A DNA stretch of 64,000 nucleotides. Origin: Synergistaceae bacterium. Its GTDB lineage: Bacteria > Synergistota > Synergistia > Synergistales > Aminobacteriaceae. Shown in pieces: positions 26,601-37,812 of this stretch; the stretch's first letter is position 1; each line of letters begins with the position of its first letter. The translations under genes were made by a program, and so were the position numbers. The notes beneath the pieces are model-generated. The model saw nothing but the letters and a program-made list of their open reading frames with translations. It did no database searches and was not told the DNA's origin. The DNA is taken from the NCBI GenBank assembly GCA_009783355.1, contig WRHH01000002.1:91762-155761 (forward strand), in the 5' to 3' direction.

Positions 26601-29600
26601 TCGCCTGTGATGTTCGAGAAATCCGCGTCCCAGCCGGTGAATACATGACCTTCCTTCGTCGGCGCGCCGGGATCGGCCGCCGCTTTTCCGTGTTCCACCG
26701 TCTGGCGATTGAACTCAATGCCGTCCGACATAAAGATTACCGTGTATTTGTTGATTTCGTACAGCGCGTTCGCCGTCAGGTCTGCAGTTACGTTCGAGAA
26801 ATCCGCGTCCCAGCTTTTGAAAGTGTAACCTTCTTTCGTCGGCGCGCCGGGGTCGGTTGCAGCTTTGCCGTGCTCCACCGTCTGGCGGTTGATCTCAATG
26901 CCGTCAGCTATGAAACTTACTGTATATGTGTTGATGTCGAACATTGCTGTAATCGTCAGGTCGCTGGTGATATACAAGAAGCTCATATCCCATCCTTTGA
27001 AGGTGTAGCCTTCCATGACAGGTATACCGGGATCGGTCGCCGCATTCCCGTGTTCAACTATCTGGCGGCTGAACTCTCCGCCTGCTGCCATGAAAATTAC
27101 GGTGTATTTGTTGATATCGTACTGCGCCGTAACCGTCAGGTTGCCGATTATGTTCTTGAAATCCGTATCCCAGCCGGTGAAGGTATGACCTACCCGCGCG
27201 GGATCCGCCGGGGCGGCCGCAGCTGAGCCGTAGGGCACTATTTGCGTTTCCAGCACTTCTCCGTTCCAGTCGGCGAAAGTCACGGTGTAGTTGATGATGC
27301 TGAAGATTGCGTTCACGGTCAAATCGCCGGTGATTTCTGAGAATACCTTATCCCAGCTATTGAATGTGTAACCTGTCTTTACCGGTATGCCGGGATCAAC
27401 TGCGGCTGAGCCGTGTTCGACCTTCTGGCTGTTGAATACAACTCCGTCGACCATGAAGACTACTGTGTATTTGTTGATTTCATACACCGCATTGACGAAA
27501 AGCTCGTCGGTGACGTTCGAGAAATCCGCGTCCCAGCCTGTGAAAGTGTAACCCGTTCTTACGGGATCCGCCGGAGCTGTCGCGCCGGAGCCGAGTTCGA
27601 CAGTCTGCTCGTCAATCACAGAGCCGTCCCAGTCGATGAAGGTAACAATGAAAGTCTCAACGGTCGCCGTGTTCACCGTGATGGTGAAGTCCTTGATGAA
27701 ATCACTCGGGAATATGACTTCAACAGGAGTGCTGCGCGTAGCCGTCGTTCCGTCGCCCAGCTGACCGTCGTTGTTCCTTCCCCACGCCCACAGGCTGTCG
27801 TCAGATTTTATGGCTGCAGTGTGATTAACGCCTGCTGCAACCGCTTTCCAGTCGTTCGCCGTTCCCACGCGTTGAGGCGTGTTGCGGGCAGTCGTCGCGC
27901 CGTCGCCCAGCTGACCGTAATAATTATATCCCCACGCCCAGAGGCTGCCGTCCATTTTTAAAGCCGCAGTGTGATACCCGCCTGCTGCAATCTCCGCCCA
28001 GTCATTCGCCGTTCCCACGCGTTGGGGCGCGTTACGCGTTGTTGCCACGCCGTCGCCAAGCTGACCGTATTGGTTCAATCCCCACGACCAGAGGCTGCCG
28101 TCCGTCCTTTTGGCTATGGTGTGTTGGTTGCCTGCAGCAACCGACGCCCAGTCATTCGCAGCTCCTATGCGTTTTGGCGTCCTGCTGGCAGTTGTCGTGC
28201 CGTCGCCAAGCTGACCGTAGAAGTTATATCCCCAAGCCCAAAGGCTGCCGTCAGTCTTTATGGCCTCAGTGTGCAGGTAGCCTGCCGTAACCGACGCCCA
28301 GTCATTAGCTGCTCCTACGCGAACGGGCGAGTTGCGGTCAGTCGCCGTGCCATCGCCAAGCTGGCCTTCAATGTTCCATCCCCACGCATAGAGGCTGCCG
28401 TCCGTTTTTATGGCCACAGTGTGCTCGTAGCCTGCCGTAACCGCCGCCCAGTCGTTCGCCGTTCCAACTCTTACCGGCGCGTTGCGGTCATTCGCCGCGC
28501 CGTCGCCCAATTGACCGTATTGATTACTTCCCCAAGCCCAGAGGCTGCTGTCCGTTTTTATGCCTATGGTGTGATTAAGCCCCACGGCAACCGCCGCCCA
28601 GTCATTCTCTGTTCCTACGCGGACGGGTGTAACTCTGTCAGTGTTTGTACCGTCGCCTAGCTGACCGTTTTGATTCAATCCCCAAGCCCAGAGGCTGCCG
28701 TCCGTCTTTATTGCCGCCGTATGATAAATGCCTACGGCAACAGCGGTTACTCCACAGTTCTCAAGACCGTCTTTGACAGTCGCCGTGACGACTGCCGCGC
28801 CCGCCGCCGAAGCCGTCACGACGTCGCCCGCAATAACGGCGCCGGTCGTTCCCGCGTCCTTGACGCTCCAGATTATGTCCTTGTTGGTCGCGTCACTTGG
28901 GATCACCGTTCCCGTCAGTGTAAGCGGCGCGTTTACCTCAGCCTCGTCCGGGACGTCGATGATGTCCGTCACCGGCACAAAGTTGGATTCTTTCTTAAAT
29001 TGCGCGGTTATCGTCAAATCGCCTGTGATGTTCGAGAAATCCGCATCCCAGCCGGTGAACGCATGGCCTTCCTTCGTAGGTACGCCTGGATCTGTCGCCG
29101 AAGCGCCGTGTTCCACCGTCTGGCGGTTGAACTCTATGCCGTCAGCAATGAATATTACGATGTATTTGTTGATTTCGTACTGCGCGGTAACAATCAGGTC
29201 GCTTTTTACGTTTGTGAAATCAACATCCCAGCCTGTGAAGGTATACCCTTCTCTCACGGGATCCGCAGGGGCTATGGCGTCGGCGCCGTATTCAAGCATC
29301 TGCTTATTAAGCACCGCTCCGTTCCAGTCAACAAAAGTCACGGTGATGTCGATGCCCATAAATACCGCTGTTACGGTCAGATCGCTTGTGACTTTGGAGA
29401 AATCTATATCCCAGCCTAAGAAAGTCTTGCCTTCCTTAACCGGTACGCCGGGATCGGCCGCCGCTCCTCCGTGTTCAACTATCTGGCGGTTGAACTCAAC
29501 TTCGTCTGCAATGAAAATTACGGTGTACTTGTTTATTTCGTACTGCGCCGTCACCGTCATATTTGAAGTGACGATTGAGAAATCCGAGTCCCAGCTGGTG

Positions 29601-32560
29601 AAGGCGTAACCTTCCCTTACAGGATTCGCCGGTGCGGCGGCGCCTGCGCCGAATGGCACTGTCTGCGTTTTAAGAACATCTCCGTTCCAGTCGACGAAAG
29701 TTACGGTGTAGTAGTTGATGCTGAACTGAGCGTTCACGGTCAAATCACTGGTGATTTCTGAGTAGTCTTTATCCCAGCTGGTAAAAGTGTAGCCTGGTTT
29801 TACCGGTTCGCCCGGGTCGACTACTTTTGAGCCGTATTCGACAATCTGTCTGTTGAACACTACGTCGTCAACCATGAAAGTCACGGTGTATTTAATTCTC
29901 TCATACACAGCATTGACGTACAGGTCGTCGGTGACGTTGAAAAAGTCCTCATCCCAGCCAATGAAGGTATATCCTTCCCTCACGGGGTCGGCCGGGGCTG
30001 TCGCGGCCGACCCTTTTTCAACCCTCTGCTCTTTAAGCACGTCGCCGTTCCAGTCCATGAACGTTACTAAGAAAGTTTCAGCGGTGCTCTCGTTTACCGT
30101 GATGGTGAAGTCCTTGGTGAAAATCTTGTCGCCCGTGCTGTCCCCGTCAACGCTAATGCGGACTGGCGAGTTTCGGATAGTATTCGTGCCGGCGCCCAGC
30201 TGACCGTAATAATTATACCCCCAAGCCCATAGGCTGCCGTCAGTTTTTATGGCTATGGTGTGAAAACTGCCCGCAGCAACCGCTGCCCAGTCATTCGTTG
30301 TCCCCACTTGTTGCGGCGTCTTGCTGTCAGCGTCCGTGCCGTCGCCCAGCTGACCTAAATCATTCATTCCCCACGCCCAGAGACTGCCGTCTGTTTTTAT
30401 GGCTAATGTATGTTGGTAGCCCGAAACAATCGCCTTCCAGTCATTCGTTGTTCCCACGCGTTGCGGTGTGTTGCGGTAGAAATCGGTAGAGCCGTCGCCC
30501 AGTTGACCGTTATAATTGTATCCCCAAGACCAGAGACTACCGTCAGTTTTTAGGGCTATGGAGTGATATTGGCCTGCAGTAACCGCAGCCCAGTCATTAG
30601 CTGTTCCCACGCGTTGGGGCGTGTTGCTGTCATTGTACGTGCCGTCGCCCAGCTGACCGTAATGATTAAATCCCCAAGCCCAGAGGCTGCCGTCTGTTTT
30701 TATGGCTATGGTGTGATATAGACCCGCAGAAGCCGCCGCCCAGTCGCTCGCTGTTCCCACGCGTTGGGGCGTGTTACTGTCAGTGTTTGTCCCGTCGCCC
30801 AGCTGACCGCTGTTATTGTATCCCCACGCCCAGAGGCTGCCGTCAGTTTTTATAGCTATTGTGTGCGCATAGCCTGCGGTAACCGCAGCCCAGTCATTCG
30901 CCGTCCCCACGCGGACGGGTTCGTCGCGGTCAATGTTCGAGCCGTCGCCAAGATGACCGTAAAAATTATCTCCCCATGCCCAGAGGCTGCCGTCGGTTTT
31001 TATGGCCACTGTGTGCAAATAGCCAGCAGCAACCGCCGCCCAGTCATTCGCCAAACCCGCGCGTATGGGTTTGTTGCTGTCATCGTTCGTGCCGTCGCCC
31101 AGCTGACCGAATTCGTTATTTCCCCACGCCCAGAGACTGCCGTCCGTTTTTATGGCCATCGTGTGAAATGCGCCCAAAGCAAGCGTCGGCATGCTAGTCG
31201 CTTTTACCACGCGGACGGGCTCTAGTCTGTCAGTGTTCGTGCCGTCGCCCAGCTGACCGAATTCGTTATTTCCCCACGCCCAGAGGCTTCCGTCAGTTTT
31301 TAACGCTACACTGTATCGGGATCCTGCGGAAACCACCGCCCAGTCGCTCGCTGTTCCTACGCGGACGGGCGCATATCTGGTAGTTCTCGTACCATCGCCC
31401 AGCTGGCCGTTTCCATTATATCCCCACACCCAGACGCTACCGTCCTTTTTCATAGCTGCTGTGTGAAAAGCGCGCGCAGAGATCGCCGCCCAGTCAGTCG
31501 CTGTTCCTACGCGGACGGGCGCATGTCTATCAGTGTCCGTTCCGTCACCAAGCTGACCGAAATTATTCCATCCCCACGCCCAGAGGCTGCCGTCTGTTTT
31601 TATGGCTATGGAGTGATATAGACCCGCAGAAATCGCCGCCCAGTCAGTTTCTGTTCCCACGCAGACGGGTGTAAGTCTTTCGTCGGTCGTACCGTCTCCC
31701 AGCTGACCGAAATAATTTGATCCACACGCCCAGAGGCTGCCGTCGGTTTTCAACGCTACGAAGTGGTGGATGCCCGCAGCAACCGCTGTCCAGTCAGTCT
31801 CTATTCCTACGCGGGCGGGTGCAAGTTTGTCATTGTATGTTCCGTCCCCCAGCTGACCGTCGTTTCTTCCCCACGCCCAGAGGCTGCCGTCCTTTTTCAA
31901 AGCTATGCTGTATTCGTCGCCTGCAGCGACCGCCGCCCAGTCATATGCTGTTCCTACACGAGCGGGCGAATTTCTATCATTGTACGTGTCGTCGCCCAGC
32001 TGACCGTTTCCATTATATCCCCACGTCCAAAGGCTGCCGTCCTTTTTCAGCGCTATGGAGTGAAAACCCCTAGCAGCAATCGCCGTCCAGTCAGTTTCTG
32101 TTCCTACACGAACGGGCGCAAGTCTATCAGTGTTCGTGCCGTCGCCTAACTGACCGTCGCTATTCCTTCCCCACGCCCAGAGGCTGCCGTCTGTTTTTAG
32201 GGCTATAGTGTAATCTGAGCCCGCAACAACCGACAACCAGTCATTGCCATCCGGGTCGTTTGCCACCGTCGCCGTAACGGTGACTATTCCCGCCGCAGTT
32301 GTGTTGAGTGTGTCGCCGCTGATCACGGCGCCGGTTGTCCCCGCGTCCTTGACGCTCCAGATAATGTCCTTATTGGTCGCGTTACCCGGAATCACCGTAC
32401 CCTTAAGAGTCAGGGGCGTGTTTGCCGTGGCCTCGTCCGGGACGTCGATGATGTCCGTCACAGGTACAAAGTCAATGTTTGCCGCAGAAGAACTGAAGAT
32501 AAGAAACAGCGTCAGCGCCAATGCCGTTAATAGCGCCGGTTTACTCCCGATACTTTTCAT
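23675..32560 (-). CDS. Giant secreted RCC1-propeller / InlB B-repeat protein (2961 aa)
   Basis: Signal peptide [25 protein letters not shown], then three consecutive sets of [Ig-like BIG2-type domain, RCC1 block, InlB B-repeat block]. The Ig domains begin VPVTDII(D/N)VPDE and contain NKDI(I/V)[14 protein letters not shown]1 repeats (consensus H.(I/V)A(I/L)[10 protein letters not shown] then GQLGDGT) number 14, 7 and 7, equal to four seven-bladed propellers. InlB/Listeria-Bacteroides repeats (YTV.F...G....QTVEHG..A..PG.P...GYTF.GWD) number 6, 6 and 4. The last about 250 residues form a unique C-terminal region ([10 protein letters not shown]...[11 protein letters not shown]) shared with the 34.1 kb protein. 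No Synerg-CTERM is present, so anchoring is unclear. GGAGG precedes ATG 32560. Probably an adhesin or binding scaffold; ligand unknown. Confidence 0.9.
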   Translation of the reverse strand: MKSIGSKPALLTALALTLFLIFSSSAANIDFVPVTDIIDVPDEATANTPLTLKGTVIPGNATNKDIIWSVKDAGTTGAVISGDTLNTTAAGIVTVTATVANDPDGNDWLSVVAGSDYTIALKTDGSLWAWGRNSDGQLGDGTNTDRLAPVRVGTETDWTAIAARGFHSIALKKDGSLWTWGYNGNGQLGDDTYNDRNSPARVGTAYDWAAVAAGDEYSIALKKDGSLWAWGRNDGQLGDGTYNDKLAPARVGIETDWTAVAAGIHHFVALKTDGSLWACGSNYFGQLGDGTTDERLTPVCVGTETDWAAISAGLYHSIAIKTDGSLWAWGWNNFGQLGDGTDTDRHAPVRVGTATDWAAISARAFHTAAMKKDGSVWVWGYNGNGQLGDGTRTTRYAPVRVGTASDWAVVSAGSRYSVALKTDGSLWAWGNNEFGQLGDGTNTDRLEPVRVVKATSMPTLALGAFHTMAIKTDGSLWAWGNNEFGQLGDGTNDDSNKPIRAGLANDWAAVAAGYLHTVAIKTDGSLWAWGDNFYGHLGDGSNIDRDEPVRVGTANDWAAVTAGYAHTIAIKTDGSLWAWGYNNSGQLGDGTNTDSNTPQRVGTASDWAAASAGLYHTIAIKTDGSLWAWGFNHYGQLGDGTYNDSNTPQRVGTANDWAAVTAGQYHSIALKTDGSLWSWGYNYNGQLGDGSTDFYRNTPQRVGTTNDWKAIVSGYQHTLAIKTDGSLWAWGMNDLGQLGDGTDADSKTPQQVGTTNDWAAVAAGSFHTIAIKTDGSLWAWGYNYYGQLGAGTNTIRNSPVRISVDGDSTGDKIFTKDFTITVNESTAETFLVTFMDWNGDVLKEQRVEKGSAATAPADPVREGYTFIGWDEDFFNVTDDLYVNAVYERIKYTVTFMVDDVVFNRQIVEYGSKVVDPGEPVKPGYTFTSWDKDYSEITSDLTVNAQFSINYYTVTFVDWNGDVLKTQTVPFGAGAAAPANPVREGYAFTSWDSDFSIVTSNMTVTAQYEINKYTVIFIADEVEFNRQIVEHGGAAADPGVPVKEGKTFLGWDIDFSKVTSDLTVTAVFMGIDITVTFVDWNGAVLNKQMLEYGADAIAPADPVREGYTFTGWDVDFTNVKSDLIVTAQYEINKYIVIFIADGIEFNRQTVEHGASATDPGVPTKEGHAFTGWDADFSNITGDLTITAQFKKESNFVPVTDIIDVPDEAEVNAPLTLTGTVIPSDATNKDIIWSVKDAGTTGAVIAGDVVTASAAGAAVVTATVKDGLENCGVTAVAVGIYHTAAIKTDGSLWAWGLNQNGQLGDGTNTDRVTPVRVGTENDWAAVAVGLNHTIGIKTDSSLWAWGSNQYGQLGDGAANDRNAPVRVGTANDWAAVTAGYEHTVAIKTDGSLYAWGWNIEGQLGDGTATDRNSPVRVGAANDWASVTAGYLHTEAIKTDGSLWAWGYNFYGQLGDGTTTASRTPKRIGAANDWASVAAGNQHTIAKRTDGSLWSWGLNQYGQLGDGVATTRNAPQRVGTANDWAEIAAGGYHTAALKMDGSLWAWGYNYYGQLGDGATTARNTPQRVGTANDWKAVAAGVNHTAAIKSDDSLWAWGRNNDGQLGDGTTATRSTPVEVIFPSDFIKDFTITVNTATVETFIVTFIDWDGSVIDEQTVELGSGATAPADPVRTGYTFTGWDADFSNVTDELFVNAVYEINKYTVVFMVDGVVFNSQKVEHGSAAVDPGIPVKTGYTFNSWDKVFSEITGDLTVNAIFSIINYTVTFADWNGEVLETQIVPYGSAAAAPADPARVGHTFTGWDTDFKNIIGNLTVTAQYDINKYTVIFMAAGGEFSRQIVEHGNAATDPGIPVMEGYTFKGWDMSFLYITSDLTITAMFDINTYTVSFIADGIEINRQTVEHGKAATDPGAPTKEGYTFKSWDADFSNVTADLTANALYEINKYTVIFMSDGIEFNRQTVEHGKAAADPGAPTKEGHVFTGWDADFSNITGDLTITALFETAQFVPVTDIINVPDETEVNKPLILTGTVIPTNATNKDIVWSVKDAGTTGAALSGDVLTAMAEGSVIVRATIKNGLEAGDIAVIGAGYGHTVALKKDGSLWSWGYNHAGQLGNGSTTNRNTPARVGTDNDWINVSVGGYHNAALKKDGSLWVWGYNNYGQLGDGTTTSRSSPVRVGTDNDWAAVSACEAHTVALKTDGSLWAWGNNQYGQLGDGTTANRSTPVRIGTDYDWASVSASGFYSSNNPSIIDSFTVAIKTDGSLWTWGENYNGRLGDGTTIDRNTPTRIGSDYNWIAASAGATHVIALKADGSLWAWGLNSVGQLGVGTDTNRYSPVRVGTANDWSSVFGGYHYSAALKADGSLWAWGDNRFGELGDGTTARRNTPVRVGTDNDWKAVSLQKTGWDYYAHTVALKADGSLWAWGDNRFGQLGNGTTTNRNAPGRVGADNDWGSHEKVYKDFIKDFTITVNAATVETFIVTFIDWDGSVIDEQTVELGSGATAPADPVRKGFTFAGWDADFSNVTDDLFVTAQYKINTYTVIFMSDGVEFNSQIVEHGSSAVDPGEPVKTGHTFTGWDKDFSEITNDLTVYAQFSIINYTVTFADWNGTALKTQTVPFGGSATAPADPAREGYAFTGWDADFSIVASDLTVTAQYEINKYTVIFMSDGVEFTSQTVNHGNAATNPGAPAKAGFTFIGWYIDGALYSFDKPVTGGLTLTAQWEEEITSYSIGFIGYYDYDFGNGPVKLNTSFYWQTVKAGDPINWTSVFAAYENWKSQGGYGLEDLEGWQTSGARSHYYAEKTPYIVIDEALKEAYKDSYSGAIYFAPVTREKQVKLVEFTRLVRVYPATMTYSEIQNDIRGTAPDFTLTTVGGTNINANGMTNRNSVEVKIDGLSGQDVYIVNVNNQGVESPNRIKMKETAPGSGIYAPTSLVSYSFNASLLFQPTYKLNFYVDGVTAPIGSLTVTVVNQ
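24425..25165 (-). repeat. InlB B-repeat block 3 of the giant protein (4 repeats)
   Basis: Four repeats of about 60 codons with the YTVxF...GYTFxGWD pattern. The last is variant ([20 protein letters not shown]), typical of the terminal repeat in InlB arrays. Confidence 0.8.
25225..26335 (-). repeat. RCC1 block 3 of the giant protein (7 blades)
   Basis: Seven in-frame repeats with the DGSLW(A/S/T/V)WG core and (G)QLG(D/N)GT turn, one complete seven-bladed propeller by count. Blade four has an insertion ([10 protein letters not shown]) before its core. Confidence 0.85.
26570..27665 (-). repeat. InlB B-repeat block 2 of the giant protein (6 repeats)
   Basis: Six repeats of about 60 codons. 'DWNG/DWDG' types and '(A/S)DG(I/V)EF' types are mixed. 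Confidence 0.8.
27725..28745 (-). repeat. RCC1 block 2 of the giant protein (7 blades)
   Basis: Seven in-frame repeats, from [17 protein letters not shown] to [17 protein letters not shown], one propeller by count. Confidence 0.85.
28995..30090 (-). repeat. InlB B-repeat block 1 of the giant protein (6 repeats)
   Basis: Six repeats, from [13 protein letters not shown] to [12 protein letters not shown]. Confidence 0.8.
30160..32250 (-). repeat. RCC1 block 1 of the giant protein (14 blades)
   Basis: Fourteen in-frame repeats, from [17 protein letters not shown] to [17 protein letters not shown], equal to two seven-bladed propellers. Repeats 10-14 are very alike at DNA level, suggesting recent amplification. 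Confidence 0.85.
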
Positions 32561-32632
32561 TGCGATACCTCCAATAATTGAATTTTGGCATGACAAAAAA
32601 TATGTTATTTTCTATGTGTTTGAAGTGTTTTT

Positions 32633-32661
32633 ATTATACACTCTGTGATTACATTTGTTAA
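32633..32661 (-). promoter_or_regulatory. Promoter of the giant surface-protein gene
   Basis: On the minus strand, TTAACA (32656-32661) and a perfect TATAAT (32633-32638) are 17 bp apart. This leaves a leader of roughly 65 nt before the ribosome-binding site GGAGG and ATG 32560. Confidence 0.6.
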
Positions 32662-32675
32662 TATTATGAATATGA

Positions 32676-32808
32676 TTTGTTATGCACAGTTTTTCTATTA
32701 GCGGATCGTGGTATTAAAAAGGGCGGTTCTTGATGAAAAACAGTGATTATGGAAAGGCAATGCACAATGAAAGACTCGATTTTTCTCATCTTTATATTTT
32801 TCCGTAAA
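32676..32808. repeat. Direct repeat flanking the nuclease gene, copy L
   Basis: It contains GCGGATCGTGGTATTAAAAA, GGAAAGGCAATGCACAATG, AAAGACTCGATTTTT and TTTTTCCGTAAA in order. The same order is found at 33847-33996 in the same orientation. The two copies bracket the gene 32881-33768. Confidence 0.75.
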
Positions 32809-32880
32809 CAAACCGGTCTATCAAATCTTTCAATAACCCGTCGTATTCATGATATTCCCGCTTATCGGAGTTATTAATAT

Positions 32881-33768
32881 TTACAAGGAGCTTATGTTAA
32901 ATTGTGTTTTTAATGCAACGATTTCAGCGTTTTTATCTGCAATCATTTTTTCCTTGTCTGCAATCATTTTTTCCTTGTCTGCAATAACTTTTTCTTTATC
33001 TGAGATAACCGACTGCCATTTTTCGTTCATGCGTTTCTCGACGCGTTTCTCGGTCTCTTCATCCCAGACAGCTCTTGCGTCCTCCCAATTCCATTCTCCA
33101 AACAACATGTTGACCACCTCCGACGCGTTCTTTTCTAAGTATTCAGCGAGAATACCATCATTAATGCAGCCTTCAATCGCAGCTTTTACCGCGTCCTCAC
33201 GTTCCATTCCGCGCTGTTCATTTTCGCGTACCCTTGCCACAAATGTGACGTATCCATACAGGTTTGCATCTTTCTTAACTATGGCTTCGTTATAGCCCTT
33301 ATTAACATTGTAGGCCGTAACTATTAACTCAAGCGGTTGGATACCGTCTTGTTCGATTGCAAATGAATCTGAGAGCCTGTAGATTTTCTTTTCCGGGAAC
33401 GGCTTAACACCGTTATACAGCACAAAGTATTCCGGAGTTGGAATACTGACGCGCCCCTCGCTATACATTGCCTTATTGCTTATCAGTTTTTCATAAACAC
33501 GGGCGCAGTAAATGAGGTAGCGTAATGCCATATTTTCATTTATTGTACTCTGCCCCTCGAAAAAGCAGACAAGCTTCCCGCCAACGGTAAACGCCAGATC
33601 GTTCACCCGTTCTTTATATAGCACATCCGTAAGCGTGTAATCAACCACAGGAGCGTCCAGAGGAAATTGAACAGACGAAAACGCATTGTAAAGCCCGCGT
33701 TCGTTTTCCGGGTCGCAGAATAAATGTGTGAATACGCTTGCTTTAAAATTACGGTTGATTCTATTCAT
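32881..33768 (-). CDS. PD-(D/E)XK Rpn-family nuclease / putative transposase
   Basis: A 295-residue protein. The nuclease core is VNDLAFTVGGKLVCFFEGQS with Asp57, Glu71 and Gln73 as predicted metal ligands (D-x13-E-x-Q). PTPEYFVLYNG and LELIVTAYNVNKGYNE follow in the order usual for Rpn/PDDEXK_2 recombination-promoting nucleases. The C-terminus contains seven-residue tandem repeats (DKEK(M/V)IA, about three copies) predicted to form a coiled coil. ATG 33768 has GGAGA seven bases upstream. Direct repeats on both sides suggest that it arrived as, or lies within, a mobile or duplicated segment. Confidence 0.85.
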   Translation of the reverse strand: MNRINRNFKASVFTHLFCDPENERGLYNAFSSVQFPLDAPVVDYTLTDVLYKERVNDLAFTVGGKLVCFFEGQSTINENMALRYLIYCARVYEKLISNKAMYSEGRVSIPTPEYFVLYNGVKPFPEKKIYRLSDSFAIEQDGIQPLELIVTAYNVNKGYNEAIVKKDANLYGYVTFVARVRENEQRGMEREDAVKAAIEGCINDGILAEYLEKNASEVVNMLFGEWNWEDARAVWDEETEKRVEKRMNEKWQSVISDKEKVIADKEKMIADKEKMIADKNAEIVALKTQFNISSL

Positions 33769-33846
33769 GCTACTGTCTCCATAGAATAAATAATAGCATT
33801 TTTTACTTCGAATGTACATAAATATATTGTGGTTATTTCATTTGTA

Positions 33847-33996
33847 TTTGTTTGTACAGTTTTCCTGGCGGATCGTAGTATTAAAAAGGCGGTTCGCGAA
33901 GGAAAACAGGGATTAGGGAAAGGCAATGCACAATGCTCAATGATCAAAGTACAATGAAAGACTCGATTTTTTCTCATCTTTTTATTTTTCCGTAAA
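33847..33996. repeat. Direct repeat flanking the nuclease gene, copy R
   Basis: Second copy of 32676-32808. It differs chiefly by 21 additional bases, three 7-bp units, in the AATGCAC tract, and carries GGGATTAGGG where copy L has TGATTATGG. Confidence 0.75.
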
Positions 33997-34018
33997 ATGA
34001 TAACGTCTGCCAAAAGAT

Positions 34019-34064
34019 GGGGCTGAAACAAAAGATGGCGGCAGAATGCCGCCACTACAACATT
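34019..34064. repeat. MITE-like fragment (left end only)
   Basis: GGGGCTGAAACAAAAG followed by the GGCGGCAGAATGCCGCC hairpin and CTACAACA, as in the left 45 bp of the full elements. No right end is present. Inverted AATGCAC/CAATGATC heptamers follow and contain the stop codon of the next minus-strand gene. Confidence 0.6.
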
Positions 34065-34123
34065 TTTATTGCTTTTATCTTTGTCTTTTCGTTGAACTTT
34101 GAACAATGATCATTGTGCATTGA

Positions 34124-37100
34124 TCATTGTAAAATGTAGCACTCGCGAATCTGGGTGTTGCCTTTTGTGTCGACGTAAACTTTATACGGGCCGACGTTGT
34201 ATGTGCCAGCCGCGTTATTATTGATCATGAACGATACTGTTATTATGTTCGTTTTTCCGTCCGAAAGCTTCTCAGTAACGGTGATTGTCAAACGGTTTTG
34301 ATTACCGTTCAGTTTTTCAACCGAAGCAGTCGGCGCCGCGCTTATCACAGTCGGCGTTTCGACGGGCGGCGTATTCACAACCGTCACGGTAAGCGAACCT
34401 ATAACCTTATCTCCGGCGTAGACGAGAATCTTATATACCGGCGGAGTCGGAGCTATTAGGCTTGCGTTAAAACTGTAGCTTACAAGGCTTGTCGGGGCGT
34501 AAACGCCCGAGCCCGGCGACGTTTCTTTCAGCGGAACGCGGTAGGATTCAGTGCCTGCAGTATTGACGGACGATATATATAGAGCTTCGCCGTTCACCCC
34601 GTCGATTTTGACTTCGACCGCGTTTCTGTTGCTCATTCCGTTCGCATTGATGTTTGCGCCGCCGACCGTTGTTAGGGTGAAATAGGGCGCCGTGCCCTTA
34701 ATGTCGTTTTGAATCTCGCTGTAAGTCATCGTCGACGTATTGACTCTTACAAGCCTCGTGAATTTCACAAATTCAACGGAGGAAGCGTTGACATCATAAA
34801 GCGCCGTCACCGTAAGGTTACCAGTTATATTCGAGAAGTTCGCATCCCAGCCTTTGAAGGTATAGCCTTCCCTCACGGGATTTGCAGGCGCTGTTGCGGC
34901 TGCGCCGTAAGCTACCGATTGCGTTTTGAGTACCGCGCCGTTCCAGTCGGCGAAAGTTACATCGTATGTTTTAATATCGTACAGCGCTTTAACCGTCAGG
35001 TCTGCAGTGATGCTTGAGAAGTTCGTATCCCAGCCTTTGAAGGTATAGCCTTCCCTCACGGGATTCGCAGGCGCTGTTGCGGCCGCGCCGTAAGCTACCG
35101 ATTGCGTTTTGAGCACAGCGCCGTCCCAGTCGACGAAAGTTACATCGTATGTTTTGATATCGTACAGCGCTTTAACCGTCAGGTCTGCAGTGATGCTTGA
35201 GAAGTTCGCATCCCAGCCTTTGAAGGTATAGCCTTCCCTCACGGGATTTGCAGGCGCTGTTGCGGCTGCGCCGTAAGCTACCGATTGCGTTTTGAGCACC
35301 GCGCCGTCCCAGTCGGCGAAAGTTACATCGTATGTTTTGATATCGTACAGCGCTTTAACCGTCAGGTCTGCAGTGATGCTTGAGAAGTTCGCATCCCAGC
35401 CTTTGAAGGTATAGCCTTCCCTCACAGGGTTCGCCGGGGCTGCAGCGGCCGCACCGTATTCTACCGTGTGCGTTTTGAGCACCGCGTCGTCCCAGTCGAC
35501 GAAAGTTACATCGTATGTTTTGATATCGTACAGCGCTTTAACCGTCAAGTCTGCAGTGATGATAGAGAAATCCGCATCCCAGCCTTTGAAGGTATAACCT
35601 TCCCTCTCGGGATTCGCCGGGGCTGCAGCGGCTGCGCCGTATTCTACCGTGTGCGTTTTGAGCACAGTGCCGTCCCAATCGACGAAAATAACGGAGTAGT
35701 TGTTGACGCTAAACAGCGCGGTCACGGTCAAATCGCCTGTGATGACTGAGAAATCCTTATCCCAGCCTTCGAATTTGTGGCCTGCCTTAGTCGGGGCGCC
35801 GGGGTCGTCCGCTGCTTTTCCGTGTTCCACAGTCTGGCTGTTGAACTCAATTCCGTCCGCTATAAAAGTTACTTTATATTTGTTGCTCTCATACAGCGCG
35901 CCAACGAACAGGTCGTCGGTGATATTGGAAAAGTCCTCATCCCAGCCGGTGAAGGTGAAACCTTCCCTCACGGGGTCGACCGGCGCCGTCGCAGCTTTGC
36001 CTTTTTCAACGATTTGCTCTTTAAGCACAGTTCCGTTCCAGTCCATGAAGCTCACTAAGAAAGTTTCAATGGAGGGCTTACTCACCGTAATGGTGAAGTC
36101 CTTGGAAAAATCTCTATAGCCTATTGTACGCCATCCCCAGTCATTGTCCGCGCCAATACGGACAGGCGCGTTGCGTTGCGTGTTTGCGCCGTCGCCCAGC
36201 TGACCGTAGGAATTAGATCCCCACGCCCATAGGCTGCCGTCAGTTTTTAGGGCTATTGAGTGATGAACAGTCAAACCTGTGCCGTCATTGTACCCATATC
36301 CGCCAGACTTTACTTCCGCCCAGTTATTTTCAACACCTATGCGAACGGGTGTGTTGCGCGACGCGGTAATACCTTCTCCAAACTGGCTGTAATCATTACG
36401 CCCCCACGCCCACAGGCTTCCATCATTCTTAATAACTATGGTATGGTGGTAGCCCGAAGAAAGTATCGCCCAGTCATTATCCGCGCCTATGCGGATAGGA
36501 ACGCTGCGGTTTACGAAAGTGCCGTCGCCCAACTGTCCGAAATAATTAAATCCCCACGTCCATAGGCTGCCGTCAGTTTTTAATGCAATATTGTGATACC
36601 ATCCCGACTCAATCGCCGTCCAGTCGTTCGCTGTCCCCACGCGTACGGGCGCGTTACGGTTTACGTATGTTCCATCGCCCAGTTGGTTGTAATTATTGTA
36701 TCCCCAAGCCCATAGGCTGCCGTCAGCCTTTATGCCCACAGAATGATGGGCGCCCGCCGACAGCGCAATCCAGTTGTTTTCATTTCCAACGCGAACGGGT
36801 ACGCTACGGTTCGTCGTAGTGCCGTCGCCCAGCTGTCCGTAGTAATTAGAGCCCCACGCCCAGAGGCTGCCGTCAGTTTTCAGGGCTATGGTATGAGAGT
36901 TGATCGCAACAACAGCCGACCAGTCGTTATCTGTCCCCACACGAAGAGGAGTGTTTCGGTTTGTGTACGTGACGTTGCCCAGTTGTCCGTAAATGTTTTC
37001 TCCCCACGCCCAGAGGCTGCCGTCTGTTTTCAGAGCAACTGTGTAATTTAAGCCCGCAGCGACAGCCGACCAGTTGTTCTCTGTTCCCACCCGGACAGGA

Positions 37101-37543
37101 GTGTTTCGGTTTGCATATGTGCCGTCGCCCAGCTGGCCTTGACTGTTTAATCCCCACGCCCAGAGGCTGCCGTCTGTTTTCAGGGCTATGGAGTGGTATT
37201 CTCCCGTGGCAACTGCCGATAAACTGCTGACTTTCAGTCCATCCTCAATCGTAGCCGTAATAACCGCCAAACCCTCCGCCGTAGTGGTCAGGGCGTTGCC
37301 CGATATCGCGGCGCCGGTCGTTCCCGCGTCCTTGACGCTCCAGATTATGTCCGCATTGGTCGCGTCGATGGGAAGCACCGTGCCCGTCAGGGTGAGGGGC
37401 GTATTTACCGCGGCCTCGTCCGGCAAGTCGATTATGTCCGTCACGGACACGAAGTCGATGTCCGCCGCCGACGGGCTGATAATAAGAAACAGCGCCAGCG
37501 CCAGCGCTGATAGTATCGCTGTTTTCCTTCCGTTACATTTCAT
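34124..37543 (-). CDS. Secreted RCC1-propeller / InlB B-repeat protein (1139 aa)
   Basis: Signal peptide [24 protein letters not shown], one Ig-like BIG2-type domain ([12 protein letters not shown]...[12 protein letters not shown]) and one RCC1 block of exactly seven blades. Blade seven is preceded by a small insertion ([16 protein letters not shown]). Seven InlB B-repeats follow; the last five are nearly identical, with a DNA period of 183 bp. The [12 protein letters not shown]...[10 protein letters not shown] module shared with the giant protein comes next, then a unique C-terminal domain ending RECYILQ. No Synerg-CTERM is present. AGGAGG lies ten bases before ATG 37543. The stop codon lies inside a CAATGATCAATGCACAATG heptamer tract. 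Transcribed divergently from the neighbouring M14 gene. Confidence 0.9.
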   Translation of the reverse strand: MKCNGRKTAILSALALALFLIISPSAADIDFVSVTDIIDLPDEAAVNTPLTLTGTVLPIDATNADIIWSVKDAGTTGAAISGNALTTTAEGLAVITATIEDGLKVSSLSAVATGEYHSIALKTDGSLWAWGLNSQGQLGDGTYANRNTPVRVGTENNWSAVAAGLNYTVALKTDGSLWAWGENIYGQLGNVTYTNRNTPLRVGTDNDWSAVVAINSHTIALKTDGSLWAWGSNYYGQLGDGTTTNRSVPVRVGNENNWIALSAGAHHSVGIKADGSLWAWGYNNYNQLGDGTYVNRNAPVRVGTANDWTAIESGWYHNIALKTDGSLWTWGFNYFGQLGDGTFVNRSVPIRIGADNDWAILSSGYHHTIVIKNDGSLWAWGRNDYSQFGEGITASRNTPVRIGVENNWAEVKSGGYGYNDGTGLTVHHSIALKTDGSLWAWGSNSYGQLGDGANTQRNAPVRIGADNDWGWRTIGYRDFSKDFTITVSKPSIETFLVSFMDWNGTVLKEQIVEKGKAATAPVDPVREGFTFTGWDEDFSNITDDLFVGALYESNKYKVTFIADGIEFNSQTVEHGKAADDPGAPTKAGHKFEGWDKDFSVITGDLTVTALFSVNNYSVIFVDWDGTVLKTHTVEYGAAAAAPANPEREGYTFKGWDADFSIITADLTVKALYDIKTYDVTFVDWDDAVLKTHTVEYGAAAAAPANPVREGYTFKGWDANFSSITADLTVKALYDIKTYDVTFADWDGAVLKTQSVAYGAAATAPANPVREGYTFKGWDANFSSITADLTVKALYDIKTYDVTFVDWDGAVLKTQSVAYGAAATAPANPVREGYTFKGWDTNFSSITADLTVKALYDIKTYDVTFADWNGAVLKTQSVAYGAAATAPANPVREGYTFKGWDANFSNITGNLTVTALYDVNASSVEFVKFTRLVRVNTSTMTYSEIQNDIKGTAPYFTLTTVGGANINANGMSNRNAVEVKIDGVNGEALYISSVNTAGTESYRVPLKETSPGSGVYAPTSLVSYSFNASLIAPTPPVYKILVYAGDKVIGSLTVTVVNTPPVETPTVISAAPTASVEKLNGNQNRLTITVTEKLSDGKTNIITVSFMINNNAAGTYNVGPYKVYVDTKGNTQIRECYILQ
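34778..35690 (-). repeat. 183-bp tandem repeats encoding InlB B-repeats (5 units)
   Basis: Marker ATCGTATGTTTT recurs at 34961, 35144, 35327 and 35510, exactly 183 bp (61 codons) apart. The units are nearly identical, including third codon positions, indicating recent duplication or gene conversion. Confidence 0.9.
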
Positions 37544-37812
37544 TGCTACAAAACCTCCTAAATTAATTTCTAAAATTTTCATCGAAAATATTTGTCGTTT
37601 AATATTTCGACTTTGTATATGATTATAAACGTTAAGATGAGAGTTGGGGCATGTTATTCCATTTCAAAACTATTCATGGCAACTCCAAATAATAATAATT
37701 AAACATGAATTTGCGCAATTCAGAAACACTACGCAACGTGTTAGAGATGAAATGTGGTAACATAATGAATACAGATTTCACATCTTTAATTATTGAAAGC
37801 AGGTGTTTTAAA
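37544..37812. other. Divergent intergenic region
   Basis: This 269-bp AT-rich space separates the starts of the RCC1/InlB gene (minus) and the M14 gene (plus). TATAAT-like boxes are present on the minus strand (about 37619-37626), but no convincing promoter pair can be fixed. No gene is seen. Confidence 0.4.

Noticed and set aside
24428..31225. Many plus-strand open frames of 70-290 codons opposite the giant gene (also opposite the 34.1 and 42.2 kb genes)
   Set aside because: They mirror the repeats of the real gene, show repeated Arg/Val/Ala-rich peptides and lack ribosome-binding sites; they are shadows of the repetitive antisense strand.
34778..35690. Regular direct repeats reminiscent of a CRISPR array
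   Set aside because: The period is 183 bp with coding repeats and no distinct spacers; no cas gene is nearby.
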